Shown here one piece after another: positions 23,270 to 31,749 of a stretch of 34,711 nucleotides of DNA (positions within the stretch are counted from its first letter, which is position 1; each line of letters starts with the position of its first letter). This DNA comes from CAYMEK01 sp964389305 (GTDB taxonomy: Bacteria; Spirochaetota; Spirochaetia; SZUA-6; DRHE01). Below the pieces are notes generated by a model. It saw only the letters and a program-made list of their open reading frames with translations, searched no databases and had not been told where the DNA came from. The stretch spans positions 1-34,711 of the forward strand of contig CAYMEK010000048.1 in the NCBI GenBank assembly GCA_964389305.1, in the 5' to 3' direction. The translations under genes were made by a program, and so were the position numbers.

Positions 23270-24502
23270 ATGACTGGCTATACGGTGAGAGCTCTGCTTG
23301 TTTTGCTGGCCTTCGTTCTGGTCGGCTGCCTGACCACCACTAAGCCTTCTGTACAGCCTGCCGAAAGTGGAGCCCCTGCATCCGCCGCTGCTTCCGAGGC
23401 GGGTAAGAGCGGCGAAGGGGGACCGGATCGAGGCGGCGCCGGCATGAAAACCGACAGCGATCTGGTCCAGCGGCTGAACGAATACCTGGAAAATGGGGTG
23501 AACAAGCTCGATCAAGGCGCGATCTCGGAGGGAATAACCCAGCTTGTCACCGTGCTGGCCGAGGCCGAATCGGCGGGTGGGGGCGGAGGCTCCACCGAAG
23601 TTCAGAAAATCGTCAGCGAGGCGGAAACCGAGCTGACTAAAGTCCGGGCTGGATTGGAGCTGGAAGCCGGACCGGAATGGGTCGATCAGAACAAGAACCA
23701 GATCAGCGCCAGCTCCGTGGATGTGGGTACGGCCAACGCCCTGCACCCGAGCGTGATCCTCACCTTCAATTTCGGGGCCGGGAAGGCGCTGGTCAGCGGC
23801 GCGCCGATCTATTTCGAGTTTATCCAGGGCTCTGGAGTTCTTACCAACTTCGTGGCAACCAGCGACTACGGACAGGCCAACTGCGCCATTGCCAGGCTGG
23901 ACAACCCGAGTACCGAAACGATTGTTCGGGCTTCCCTGGTATACAGGGTAAAGGGCTACTCCTATCCGTTTCAAGGAATAGTCAAAGATTTTGTATTTGT
24001 GCCGCCGGCCCGCAAGGCTGCTATCCTGGTCATGGAGAAGGCCGGGGAGGCGATTCATGAAGACCCGGTCATACTCGATGCGGTCTACAACCGGCTCAAG
24101 GACATGGCTTTCGACTTCAGCCAGTACAATGGCATCCTGCTCGGAGACGAGTTCATGAAAGTTTTCGGAGGAGATCCGGGTTCCATCAGAAAAATGGGCT
24201 TGGAGAAAGATGTATCCTATCTGGTAATGGTGCTCAATGACGGATACTACGTAAGCCAAGTGGAGCTGGAGGGTAAGAAGTACAACATCTTCAAATCCCA
24301 GACCACGGCCACCACCCGGGTCATTCGGGTCTCCGACGGGAAGATCATGTACTCCGGCACGGTGCAGGCAGTAAGCGGGCAGGGCGGTACGAGCGAGAAA
24401 GCCGTTCTTGACGGCCTGAGAAACGCCGCTCGGGCCATGGCCGAAAAGCTGCAGAACGACTATGCCAGCCTCGACAGGGTTCTTTCCGGGGCCGAGGAAT
24501 AG
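23270..24502 (+). CDS. Lipoprotein with CsgG/FlgT-like C-terminal domain
   Basis: The 410-residue protein has lipobox LVGC (residues 17-20, Cys20). A low-complexity Ala/Gly/Ser/Glu linker follows (about 25-60), then a short helical region (about 60-130, ending in a Gly-rich stretch), a beta-sandwich-like part (about 140-245) and a C-terminal alpha/beta domain (about 250-405). The last domain has the outline of CsgG/FlgT-type envelope proteins: a strand, helix LDAVYNRLKDMAF, a DVSYLVMVLNDGYYV strand, a VIRVSDGKIMYSGTV hairpin and a terminal Ala-rich helix (AVLDGLRNAARAMAEKL). ATG 23270 is chosen over 23255 because GGAGGGTG precedes it. Function unknown; the domain call is by eye. Confidence 0.7.
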   Translation: MTGYTVRALLVLLAFVLVGCLTTTKPSVQPAESGAPASAAASEAGKSGEGGPDRGGAGMKTDSDLVQRLNEYLENGVNKLDQGAISEGITQLVTVLAEAESAGGGGGSTEVQKIVSEAETELTKVRAGLELEAGPEWVDQNKNQISASSVDVGTANALHPSVILTFNFGAGKALVSGAPIYFEFIQGSGVLTNFVATSDYGQANCAIARLDNPSTETIVRASLVYRVKGYSYPFQGIVKDFVFVPPARKAAILVMEKAGEAIHEDPVILDAVYNRLKDMAFDFSQYNGILLGDEFMKVFGGDPGSIRKMGLEKDVSYLVMVLNDGYYVSQVELEGKKYNIFKSQTTATTRVIRVSDGKIMYSGTVQAVSGQGGTSEKAVLDGLRNAARAMAEKLQNDYASLDRVLSGAEE

Positions 24503-24521
24503 AGCAGCCGGGCTTAGAGAA

Positions 24522-24893
24522 ATGCCTCTGCGGGCGCTGCTTCACAAGTTTATCAGCCTACTCAGAATCGAGCTGGAGGAGCTGGAGCAGGATATCCGCG
24601 ATCTCCTCGAGTTGTGGCAGAGGCGCAAGGATAGCCACGAAATCACGAATTATGTATATTTGGAGAACAAGGGCCTGCTCCTGAACGAGGTCAGCTGTGT
24701 CAAAGAGCTGCTGGACAGTATTGCCTCCGTCGATACCAGCCGCTATGATTCGGTAGATCAGATGATCTTCGACGTCGATGCCATGATAGCCAAGCGGATT
24801 CGGGACTGCGCCTTTCCGGAAGTGCTGCATAGCCTGGTAAAGAGAAGGCTGGAGAAGATTCGCCAGTACATTACGGGCTCCCCCTTGACGTAA
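24522..24893 (+). CDS. Small helical protein upstream of the V-ATPase operon
   Basis: The 123-residue product is entirely helical and charged, without signal peptide or membrane helix (pattern LLRIELEELEQDIRDLLELW..., then LLDSIASVDTSRYDSVDQMIFDVDAMIAKRI). It matches no family I recognise. ATG 24522 follows the lipoprotein stop by 19 bp, and the longer frame from 24462 would overlap that gene. It ends 79 bp before the ATPase E subunit gene. A TTGTGC...TGCAAT pair (24923-24951) in that gap could be a weak promoter. The position makes an accessory role with the ATPase possible, but it may belong to the lipoprotein transcript instead. Confidence 0.65.
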   Translation: MPLRALLHKFISLLRIELEELEQDIRDLLELWQRRKDSHEITNYVYLENKGLLLNEVSCVKELLDSIASVDTSRYDSVDQMIFDVDAMIAKRIRDCAFPEVLHSLVKRRLEKIRQYITGSPLT

Positions 24894-24972
24894 ATGGAGC
24901 GTTGGAGAGGCTGCGGGCCACATTGTGCCTGTCGGCGGTAAGGTCTGCAATTCATTTGATTAAGAAGAGGAA

Positions 24973-25593
24973 ATGATGGAAATACAGCTACAGGATCTGA
25001 TCGAGAAAATCAAATCCGAAGGCATCAAGAGCGCAGAGCAGGAATCAGCCAGGATATTGAAGACGGCCGAGCATAAGGCGAATGATATCATCGCCTCGGC
25101 CCACAAGGAAGCTTCGTCAATCGTGGCCAAAGCCAACGACGAAGCCGAGCGCTTCAGGCAGACCTCCGCCGAAGCCCTGAAGCAGGCCGCCAGGAATACG
25201 ATTCTGAGCCTGAAATCCAGAATCACCGAGCTGTTCGATGACCTTATCCAGGCGGAAACCCGCGAAGCGCTCTCCCCCAAGGTGCTGGAGGAGGCGGTGG
25301 TGGCCATGGTGAAGTCCTGGGAAAAGGGGCAACTGCCCAGCCTCCAGGTGCTGCTGAGCCCGGCCGATCTGAAAAAAGTCGAGAAGCAGCTCAAGGCCCG
25401 CCTGGCCGCCGAGCTCAAAAAAGGCGTGGAGCTGAAGCCGTTTCCCGAGCTGGCGGCGGGGTTTCGCATCGCCATGAAGGATGGCTCGGCCTACTACAAC
25501 TTCACGGACCAGGGGATCGCCGAGATCCTTTCCGAGTACTTGAACCCGAAAGTATCTGAAATCATACAGCAGGCAACGGAGAAGGAGAGCTGA
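24973..25593 (+). CDS. atpE: V/A-type ATPase subunit E
   Basis: Subunit E forms the peripheral stalk that ties the catalytic head to the membrane part. The 206-residue protein has a long N-terminal coiled coil with Ala-spaced heptads (KSAEQESARILKTAEHKAND region, residues 15-100) and a C-terminal alpha/beta domain ending near ILSEYLNPKVSEII. Two adjacent ATGs (24973 and 24976) follow AAGAGGAA. The second has the better spacing, so the first Met may not be used. It is the first gene of the operon and is followed 5 bp later by the DUF2764-like gene. Confidence 0.88.
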   Translation: MMEIQLQDLIEKIKSEGIKSAEQESARILKTAEHKANDIIASAHKEASSIVAKANDEAERFRQTSAEALKQAARNTILSLKSRITELFDDLIQAETREALSPKVLEEAVVAMVKSWEKGQLPSLQVLLSPADLKKVEKQLKARLAAELKKGVELKPFPELAAGFRIAMKDGSAYYNFTDQGIAEILSEYLNPKVSEIIQQATEKES

Positions 25594-25598
25594 GTCGC

Positions 25599-26156
25599 TT
25601 GTACTACTATCTCGCCTCCTCCTTGCCGATGCTCTTCTATGAAACCGAACGATTCCCGGCCCCAGATGCGTTTGTCGAGCTTTGCCGTCAGCATGTCGCT
25701 GCGAGAGACTACCGGCTGCTGATGAACGCCAGTATCTACGACCTGAAGCCGGAACGACCCAGCTGCCGCTGCCTGGAGCTGTGGCGCTGCTGGGAGACAG
25801 CCCTGCGCAACGAGCTGGTCAAGCTGCGTACCAAGGGCAGGGCGGTGGAGGCCGATAGATACTTGCGCGACGCACCTGTGATCATCTCGGTCCAGAGTAT
25901 CGTCCGGGACGCGTTTGCCCAGGATTCGCCGCTGGCGGCCGAAGACATCCTGAACCGGGGCCGCTGGAGCTACCTGGACGAGCTGGAAGTCGGGCACTAT
26001 TTCGACCTGGACAAGCTCTTGATCTACTCCTTGCGACTCCAGATCTTGCAGAGAAAAGCTTTATTTGACGAACAGAAAGGGCTGGAGGCATTCGAGCAGC
26101 TCTACGCTGCTATAACGAGCCCTATCTATGCCGGTAGTCCGGGTGGAGAGAACTGA
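25599..26156 (+). CDS. DUF2764-like V-ATPase operon protein, probable C-subunit counterpart
   Basis: The 185-residue helical protein starts YYYLASSLPML, the N-terminal pattern I associate with DUF2764 proteins encoded in Bacteroidetes and spirochaete V-ATPase operons. It sits between E and A, where other bacteria carry C and F genes, neither of which was recognised in this window. A role as the central-stalk/rotor adaptor (C/d counterpart) is therefore likely but inferred. The middle is rich in Arg and Glu (RCWETALRNELVKLRTKGR), and HYFDLDKLLIYSLRLQIL near residue 145 suits a packed helix. TTG 25599 is the start, with AAGGAGAGC upstream. The stop is 1 bp before the A subunit ATG. Confidence 0.8.
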   Translation: MYYYLASSLPMLFYETERFPAPDAFVELCRQHVAARDYRLLMNASIYDLKPERPSCRCLELWRCWETALRNELVKLRTKGRAVEADRYLRDAPVIISVQSIVRDAFAQDSPLAAEDILNRGRWSYLDELEVGHYFDLDKLLIYSLRLQILQRKALFDEQKGLEAFEQLYAAITSPIYAGSPGGEN

Positions 26157-26157
26157 C

Positions 26158-27942
26158 ATGGCACGAAACATTGGTAAAGTAATCGGTGTAAGTGGAAACA
26201 TGGTCACCGTGGACACGGTGGATGACGTATTCATGAACGAGGTGGGATACGTCGGCGTCGATGAAAAACGATTGAAGTCCGAGGTGATCCGTATCCGCGG
26301 CCGTAGAGCCGAGCTGCAGGTGTTCGAAATGACCCGCGGCATCGGAATCGGCGATCCAGTCGAGTTCTCAGGAGAGCTTCTCTCGGTTCAACTGGGACCC
26401 GGACTTCTCGGCCAGATATACGACGGCCTGCAGAATCCCTTGCCGATTATAGCGGAGCAGCACGGCTTCTTTCTGCAGCGAGGAGTGTATCTTCTCGCCC
26501 TTTCCAGCGAGCAGAAGTGGGATTTCACACCCGCCGCCCAGCCGGGTGATACGGTAAGCAGGGGGGTCACCCTCGGCAACGTACCGGAAGGGATATTCAA
26601 ACACCGCATCATGGTCCCTTTCAACCTCTACGGCGCTTATACGGTGAAGAAAATCGTTCCGGCCGGCTCGTACACGATTACCGACCGGATCGCCGAGCTG
26701 CAGGACGCACGCGGTAATGTGGTGCCCGTTACGATGAGCTTCCACTGGCCGGTCAAGCGTCCGATAGACGCCTACGAAGAGCGCCTGAAGCCCGCCGAGC
26801 CGCTGATTACCAAGATTCGCGTTATCGACACCTTTTTTCCCGTGGCCAGGGGAGGCACGTACTGCATTCCCGGTCCGTTCGGAGCCGGAAAGACGGTGCT
26901 TCAACAGATCACCAGCCGGAACGCAGAAGTGGATATAGTGGTCATCGCCGCCTGCGGGGAGCGGGCCGGAGAGGTCGTGGAGACGCTCCGCGAGTTCCCC
27001 GAGCTGATCGACCCACGCACCGGCCGCTCATTGATGGAGCGCACCGTCATCATCGTCAACACCTCCTCGATGCCGGTAGCTGCCCGGGAGGCCTCGGTAT
27101 ACACAGCGGTAACAATTGCCGAATATTACCGGCAGATGGGACTGAATGTCCTGCTGCTGGCCGATTCCACCTCGCGCTGGGCGCAGGCGATGCGGGAGAT
27201 GTCCGGCCGCCTGGAAGAGATACCCGGCGAGGAGGCGTTCCCCGCCTATCTGGAATCGGTGATTGCCAGCTTCTACGAGCGGGCCGGGATCGTTCGCCTC
27301 AAGGACAAAAGCCTCGGGTCGGTCACGATCGGAGGTACGGTCAGCCCGGCGGGAGGGAATTTCGAAGAGCCGGTGACCCAATCCACCCTGAAGGTGGTCG
27401 GGGCCTTCCACGGTCTGTCCCGCGAGCGTTCCGACGCCAGGAAGTATCCGGCCATCCATCCCCTGGATAGCTGGAGCAAGTATAAAGGGGCGGTGGATGA
27501 GCGCAAGGTAGAATACGGCCGCAACATCCTGTACCGGGGCAATGAGGTCGCTCAGATGATGAAAGTCGTGGGTGAAGAGGGAACAAGCCTGGATGACTAC
27601 ATCGTTTATTTGAAGAGCGATTTTCTAGACGCGGTATATGTGCAGCAAAACGCCTTCGACCCCGTGGACGCGGCGGTTAGCACGGATCGCCAGCGCTACG
27701 TGTACGACCGGCTGCTCGAAATTCTCAGCGCTACGCTGGACCTTCCCGACAAGGCGGCGGCCCGCACCTTCTTTTACCAGTTGCGCCAGAAATTCCTGGA
27801 CCTGAACAGCGCCCCGTGGAACACGGATTCATTTACCAGTATCGAGCAGGAGATCAACAGCATGGTGGAAGAGAAGAAAACCGGCACCCTGGAAGAAGCA
27901 CGGGGTATTCTGGGAGCCCCGGCCGAGCAAAAGGAAGAATGA
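26158..27942 (+). CDS. atpA: V/A-type ATPase catalytic subunit A
   Basis: Subunit A hydrolyses or makes ATP in the catalytic head with subunit B. The 594-residue length is normal. The P-loop GPFGAGKT lies at residues 239-246, with the conserved GERAGEVVETLREFPE following at about 261-276. The non-homologous insert region specific to A subunits (PAQPGDTVSRGVTLGNVPEG, about 125-145) and the KYPAIHPLDSWSKY block confirm V-type, not F-type. ATG 26158 is preferred over 26128, which lies inside the preceding gene, because GGTGGAGAG precedes it. It is immediately followed by subunit B. Confidence 0.97.
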   Translation: MARNIGKVIGVSGNMVTVDTVDDVFMNEVGYVGVDEKRLKSEVIRIRGRRAELQVFEMTRGIGIGDPVEFSGELLSVQLGPGLLGQIYDGLQNPLPIIAEQHGFFLQRGVYLLALSSEQKWDFTPAAQPGDTVSRGVTLGNVPEGIFKHRIMVPFNLYGAYTVKKIVPAGSYTITDRIAELQDARGNVVPVTMSFHWPVKRPIDAYEERLKPAEPLITKIRVIDTFFPVARGGTYCIPGPFGAGKTVLQQITSRNAEVDIVVIAACGERAGEVVETLREFPELIDPRTGRSLMERTVIIVNTSSMPVAAREASVYTAVTIAEYYRQMGLNVLLLADSTSRWAQAMREMSGRLEEIPGEEAFPAYLESVIASFYERAGIVRLKDKSLGSVTIGGTVSPAGGNFEEPVTQSTLKVVGAFHGLSRERSDARKYPAIHPLDSWSKYKGAVDERKVEYGRNILYRGNEVAQMMKVVGEEGTSLDDYIVYLKSDFLDAVYVQQNAFDPVDAAVSTDRQRYVYDRLLEILSATLDLPDKAAARTFFYQLRQKFLDLNSAPWNTDSFTSIEQEINSMVEEKKTGTLEEARGILGAPAEQKEE

Positions 27943-27946
27943 ATCG

Positions 27947-29263
27947 ATGCGCAAGGTCTACAGCAAGATCGACGAAATAGCGGGAAACGTAATCACGGTA
28001 ACCGCTTCAGGGATTCGTTACGGCGAGCTGGCCGTGGTCAGCTCCGGGCACGGGGAATCCCTGGCCGAGGTGATTCGGATGGCAGAGGACAAGGTGGTGC
28101 TCCAGGTCTACTCCGGCTCACGCGGGGTGTCGACCGGAGACGAGGTGCGTTTCTTGGGTCATCCCATGCAAGTTTCCTTCTCCGACGACCTGCTGGGCCG
28201 GATATTCGACGGCGGCGGCAAGCCGCGGGACAAGGGTCCGGAGCTTACCGAGAACCTGATCGAGATCGGCGGTCCGGCCGTGAATCCGGCCAAGCGCATC
28301 ATTCCCCGCAATATGATCCGAACCGGCATCCCCATGATCGACCTGTTCAATACCCTGGTGGAGTCCCAGAAGCTGCCGGTGTTCTCGATCTCCGGGGAGC
28401 CCTACAATCCGCTGCTGGCCCGCATCGCCATGCAGGCCGAAGTCGACCTGATTGTCCTGGGCGGCTGCGGCCTGAAATACGACGACTACCTTTTTTTCAG
28501 GGACACCCTGGAGGAGGGCGGGGCCATGAGCCGGTCCATCTTCTTCGTGCACACCGCGGCGGACCCGATCGTCGAATCCCTGCTGGTCCCGGACATTTCC
28601 CTCGCCGTGGCCGAGCGTTTCGCCCTGAAAGGTCGCAGGGTGCTGGTTCTGCTCACCGACATGACCAACTTCTCTGACGCTTTGAAGGAGATCGCCATCA
28701 CCATGGAACAGGTTCCCTCCAACCGCGGTTATCCGGGCGACCTGTACAGCCAACTGGCTTCCCGGTACGAAAAGGCCGTGGACTTCGAAGGTGCGGGCTC
28801 TATCACCATCCTGGCGGTAACGACCATGCCGGGAGACGACGTGACCCACCCGGTACCGGACAATACCGGCTATATCACCGAGGGTCAGTTTTACCTCCGC
28901 AACGGCCGCATAGAGCCCTTCGGCTCGCTGTCGCGGCTGAAACAACTGGTCAACAAGGACACCCGGGACGATCACCGCTCCCTCATGGACGGGATGATCA
29001 AGCTGTACGCCGCCTATCTGGAATCGATGGAGAAGAAGTCTATGGGCTTCCGCATGTCCGACTGGGACCAGAAGCTTCTCAAGTACGGCGAGATCTTCGA
29101 ACGGGAGATGATGGACCTGTCCGTGAACATCCCTCTCGAAGAAGCTCTGGACAAGGGCTGGGAGATACTGGCGGACTGCTTCACCCCCGAAGAGACGGGT
29201 CTACGTACCGAGCTTATAAAAAAATTCTGGCCCGAGGACGGGCGGGGCGGGCTGCAAGGGTAA
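27947..29263 (+). CDS. atpB: V/A-type ATPase regulatory subunit B
   Basis: Subunit B is the non-catalytic partner of A in the hexameric head. The 438-residue product lacks a functional P-loop: the equivalent position reads ISGEPYNPLLARIAMQ, with no Gly-Lys-Thr, as expected. Recognisable blocks include an LTENLIEIGGPAVNPAKR-like region, RNMIRTGIPMIDLFNTLVESQKLPVFS, TDMTNFSDALKEIAITMEQVPSNRGYPGDLYSQLASRYEKA and TMPGDDVTHPVPDNTGYI. ATG 27947 has AAAGGAAG upstream and follows subunit A by 4 bp. Confidence 0.96.
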   Translation: MRKVYSKIDEIAGNVITVTASGIRYGELAVVSSGHGESLAEVIRMAEDKVVLQVYSGSRGVSTGDEVRFLGHPMQVSFSDDLLGRIFDGGGKPRDKGPELTENLIEIGGPAVNPAKRIIPRNMIRTGIPMIDLFNTLVESQKLPVFSISGEPYNPLLARIAMQAEVDLIVLGGCGLKYDDYLFFRDTLEEGGAMSRSIFFVHTAADPIVESLLVPDISLAVAERFALKGRRVLVLLTDMTNFSDALKEIAITMEQVPSNRGYPGDLYSQLASRYEKAVDFEGAGSITILAVTTMPGDDVTHPVPDNTGYITEGQFYLRNGRIEPFGSLSRLKQLVNKDTRDDHRSLMDGMIKLYAAYLESMEKKSMGFRMSDWDQKLLKYGEIFEREMMDLSVNIPLEEALDKGWEILADCFTPEETGLRTELIKKFWPEDGRGGLQG

Positions 29264-29272
29264 GAGTAGTTC

Positions 29273-29872
29273 GTGGCCAAGATCAAATACACGAAGAACG
29301 AGCTCAAAAGACAGAAAGACGCTCTCAGACGCTTCCTGCGCTATCTGCCGACTCTTATGCTCAAGAAGCAGCAGCTGCAGCTGGAGATACGCAAGGTCGA
29401 AGCCCAACTGGCCAGTCTGAAACGCAGCAAGGAGGCGAAGCTCGAGGACATGCGCCGCTGGATCGCGGTGTTCGGGGAAGAGGTGGGCTTTGCCGGGCTG
29501 CTGACCGTCAAATCCGTGGCAACGGAGTCCGGCAACATCGCCGGAGTCGATATTCCGGTGTTTCTGAATATCGAGCTTGAAGAGCGGCCCTACGATCTTT
29601 TCCTGCTTCCCCTCTGGGTCGACAGCGCGATCGAGCGGGTAAAGGAGCTCGCCACCCTGGATGCCGAAATCCACATTCTCGAACGGCAGTCGAAGCTGCT
29701 CGGCGAAGAGCTGCGGATAACCAGCCAGAGGGTGAACCTCTTCGAGAAGGTGAAGATTCCCGAAACCCGGGAGAACATCCGGGTTATCCAGATCTATCTG
29801 GGAGACGAGCAGACCGCCGCGGTCGTGCGGGGAAAGATCGCCAAGAATAAGCTGGTGAGGGAGAGCGCATGA
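29273..29872 (+). CDS. atpD: V/A-type ATPase subunit D (central shaft)
   Basis: Subunit D is the rotating coiled-coil shaft within the A/B hexamer. The 199-residue sequence begins with the typical IKYTKNELKRQKDALRRFLRYLPTLMLKKQQLQ helix (about residues 4-45), a central globular part and a second long helix (LGEELRITSQRVNLFEKVKIPETRENIRVIQIYL, about 143-177). GTG 29273 is used; GTAAGAG upstream is a modest ribosome binding site. The last codon and stop overlap the ATG of subunit I (ATGA). Confidence 0.93.
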   Translation: MAKIKYTKNELKRQKDALRRFLRYLPTLMLKKQQLQLEIRKVEAQLASLKRSKEAKLEDMRRWIAVFGEEVGFAGLLTVKSVATESGNIAGVDIPVFLNIELEERPYDLFLLPLWVDSAIERVKELATLDAEIHILERQSKLLGEELRITSQRVNLFEKVKIPETRENIRVIQIYLGDEQTAAVVRGKIAKNKLVRESA

Positions 29873-31749
29873 TCGTCAAGATGAAGAAAGTCTCCATCGT
29901 CATAGTCGACCGCTTCCGGGACGAAGCTTTGCGAGCCTTGAGAAAGCTGGGCCTCGTGCACGTAGAACCCCGCCCGGCATCCAGCCAGGATCTGAGCCTT
30001 TTCGCTGAACATAAAGCGCAGCTCGAGAGAGCCTCGGCGCTCCTGCCCGAGGATAAGGAGCCTGAGGGCAAGGCAGGGAAGACGCGGCAAAAGGAGCGTT
30101 CATCACGCGCTGCAGACGCGTACCGGCAGGCGTCGGAAGCCGACCTGGAGCGCTGCCTGGAAGTCGCCGAAGAGGTGACGGAGCTCACAGAGAAGATAAG
30201 GCTTTCCAGGGAGGAAACGGATCGCCTGAAAAGGGAACGCGAACGGCTGTCCGTTTGGGGGGACTTCGATCCCGACGAGCTGCGTGCGCTGGCGGATAAG
30301 GGCGTCTACGTCGGCCTGTACGAATTGGGCTTGAGTCAATACCGGCAGCTTCCCGAAGATCTCCAGGTGGCGGTCATCTTCCAATCGAAAAACCTGGTCC
30401 GTATCGCCGTCGTGTCCCTGTTGAAGCCCCCGGATCTCGAAATCGAGCCATTCCCGCTGCCGGAGCTGGGAGCTGCAAAACTGCAGCGGCTGATCGAGGA
30501 ACACCGCAGGGAGCTCGCGGATCTCAAGCAGCGCCTGCGCTATCTTGCCGCGGAGAGGCAGCGGATCGGAGCCGTGCTGAAGATCCTGGATAAAAAGATC
30601 GAATTCGAGCGGGTCCGGGCCGGCATGGTCGGCGAGGAGCCGCTAGCCTATCTCAGCGGCTATATACCGGCCGGGAAAGCGGACGCGCTCAAGCTGGCGG
30701 CCTCGGAGAACGGGTGGGCGCTGTTGATCGACGATCCGGGCGAAGAGGACCCGGTACCCACGCTCATAGAAAACCCGAAATGGATCCGGATTGTCCGCCC
30801 GATGTTCAGCCTGATGGAAACAACACCGGGGTACAGGGAATTCGACATCAGCTTTCTCTTTCTGCTGTTTTTCAGCCTGTTTTTCGCCATGCTGATCGGG
30901 GACGCCGGCTACGGAATCGTGCTTTTCGGCCTCACCCTGTTTGCCCGGCTGAAGATGCGCAAGAGCCCCGCAGGGCCTTTCTCCCTGTTGTTCGTTCTCA
31001 GCGGAGCCACCATCGTCTGGGGCGCCCTGTCGGGGACCTGGTTCGGAGCGGCCGTCCTGGCCGCTCAGCCGCCGTTTTCACGGATCGTGCTGCCGGAGAT
31101 CGCCAGCTTCGGGTACGAGAACACCAAGACGCTCATGCTGATCTGTTTCGTGATCGGAGCGGTGCATTTGAGCATCGCCCACCTGTTGAACTTCTTCCGC
31201 AAGCTGCCGCGACTGGCCGCCTTCAGCGAGTTAGGCTCGCTGACGATTCTTTGGGGCATGTTTTTTGTGATTCGCTATATCGTGCTCGAGGAGGCTCTCA
31301 GTCCGGCGGCCGTCTGGCTCATCGGGGCGGGATTGATGCTGCTGGTGATATTCGGACAGCAGCAGGGAAGGTTCCTCAAAGATCTGCTTATCGGAGTAGC
31401 CAAGCTCCCCTTGACCCTGCTCAACAGCATCGGCTCGTTCTCGGACATTATATCCTACGTCCGCCTGTTCGCCGTCGGGCTGGCCACCGTGGCAGTGGCC
31501 GCCAACTTCAACTCCATGGCCGCCGAAGTGGGATTCGGGTTCCCTTCGGGCTTGATATCGGCCTTCATTCTGTTCTTCGGCCACACATTGAACATCGTAA
31601 TGGGGGCAATGGCGGTGATCGTTCACGGAGTACGCCTGAACATGCTCGAGTTCTCCGGGCATCTGGGCATGGAATGGTCGGGCACTCCTTATAGCCCTTT
31701 CAGAGAAACCAAAGCAGAGACCCCGGAAGGGGAAAGGAGAAAAGAGTAG
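29869..31749 (+). CDS. atpI: V/A-type ATPase membrane subunit I (a-subunit)
   Basis: Subunit I forms the ion half-channels and anchors the peripheral stalks. The 626-residue protein has a cytoplasmic half (about residues 1-320) with coiled-coil arms and a C-terminal half with about seven membrane helices starting near FDISFLFLLFFSLFFAMLIGDAGYG. The essential ion-channel arginine is Arg532 in SYVRLFAVGLA; a second conserved Arg589 lies in HGVRLNMLEF. An extra Lys/Arg/Glu-rich segment (about residues 60-85) lengthens the first arm. ATG 29869 overlaps the D stop. Subunit K starts on the base after the stop codon. Confidence 0.95.
   Translation: MIVKMKKVSIVIVDRFRDEALRALRKLGLVHVEPRPASSQDLSLFAEHKAQLERASALLPEDKEPEGKAGKTRQKERSSRAADAYRQASEADLERCLEVAEEVTELTEKIRLSREETDRLKRERERLSVWGDFDPDELRALADKGVYVGLYELGLSQYRQLPEDLQVAVIFQSKNLVRIAVVSLLKPPDLEIEPFPLPELGAAKLQRLIEEHRRELADLKQRLRYLAAERQRIGAVLKILDKKIEFERVRAGMVGEEPLAYLSGYIPAGKADALKLAASENGWALLIDDPGEEDPVPTLIENPKWIRIVRPMFSLMETTPGYREFDISFLFLLFFSLFFAMLIGDAGYGIVLFGLTLFARLKMRKSPAGPFSLLFVLSGATIVWGALSGTWFGAAVLAAQPPFSRIVLPEIASFGYENTKTLMLICFVIGAVHLSIAHLLNFFRKLPRLAAFSELGSLTILWGMFFVIRYIVLEEALSPAAVWLIGAGLMLLVIFGQQQGRFLKDLLIGVAKLPLTLLNSIGSFSDIISYVRLFAVGLATVAVAANFNSMAAEVGFGFPSGLISAFILFFGHTLNIVMGAMAVIVHGVRLNMLEFSGHLGMEWSGTPYSPFRETKAETPEGERRKE

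Noticed and set aside
24923..24951. TTGTGC...TGCAAT as the V-ATPase promoter
   Set aside because: Both hexamers match only four of six positions, too weak to list as a separate feature; mentioned under the neighbouring gene.
27003..28975. Possible F-type rather than V/A-type ATPase
   Set aside because: The A-subunit insert region, the separate D and I subunits and the duplicated c-subunit hairpin are V/A-type traits; no F-type gamma, delta or epsilon genes are present.
30714..31694. Long + strand open frame inside ATPase subunit I
   Set aside because: It is out of frame with the conserved membrane subunit and shows an Arg/Gly-rich shadow composition.
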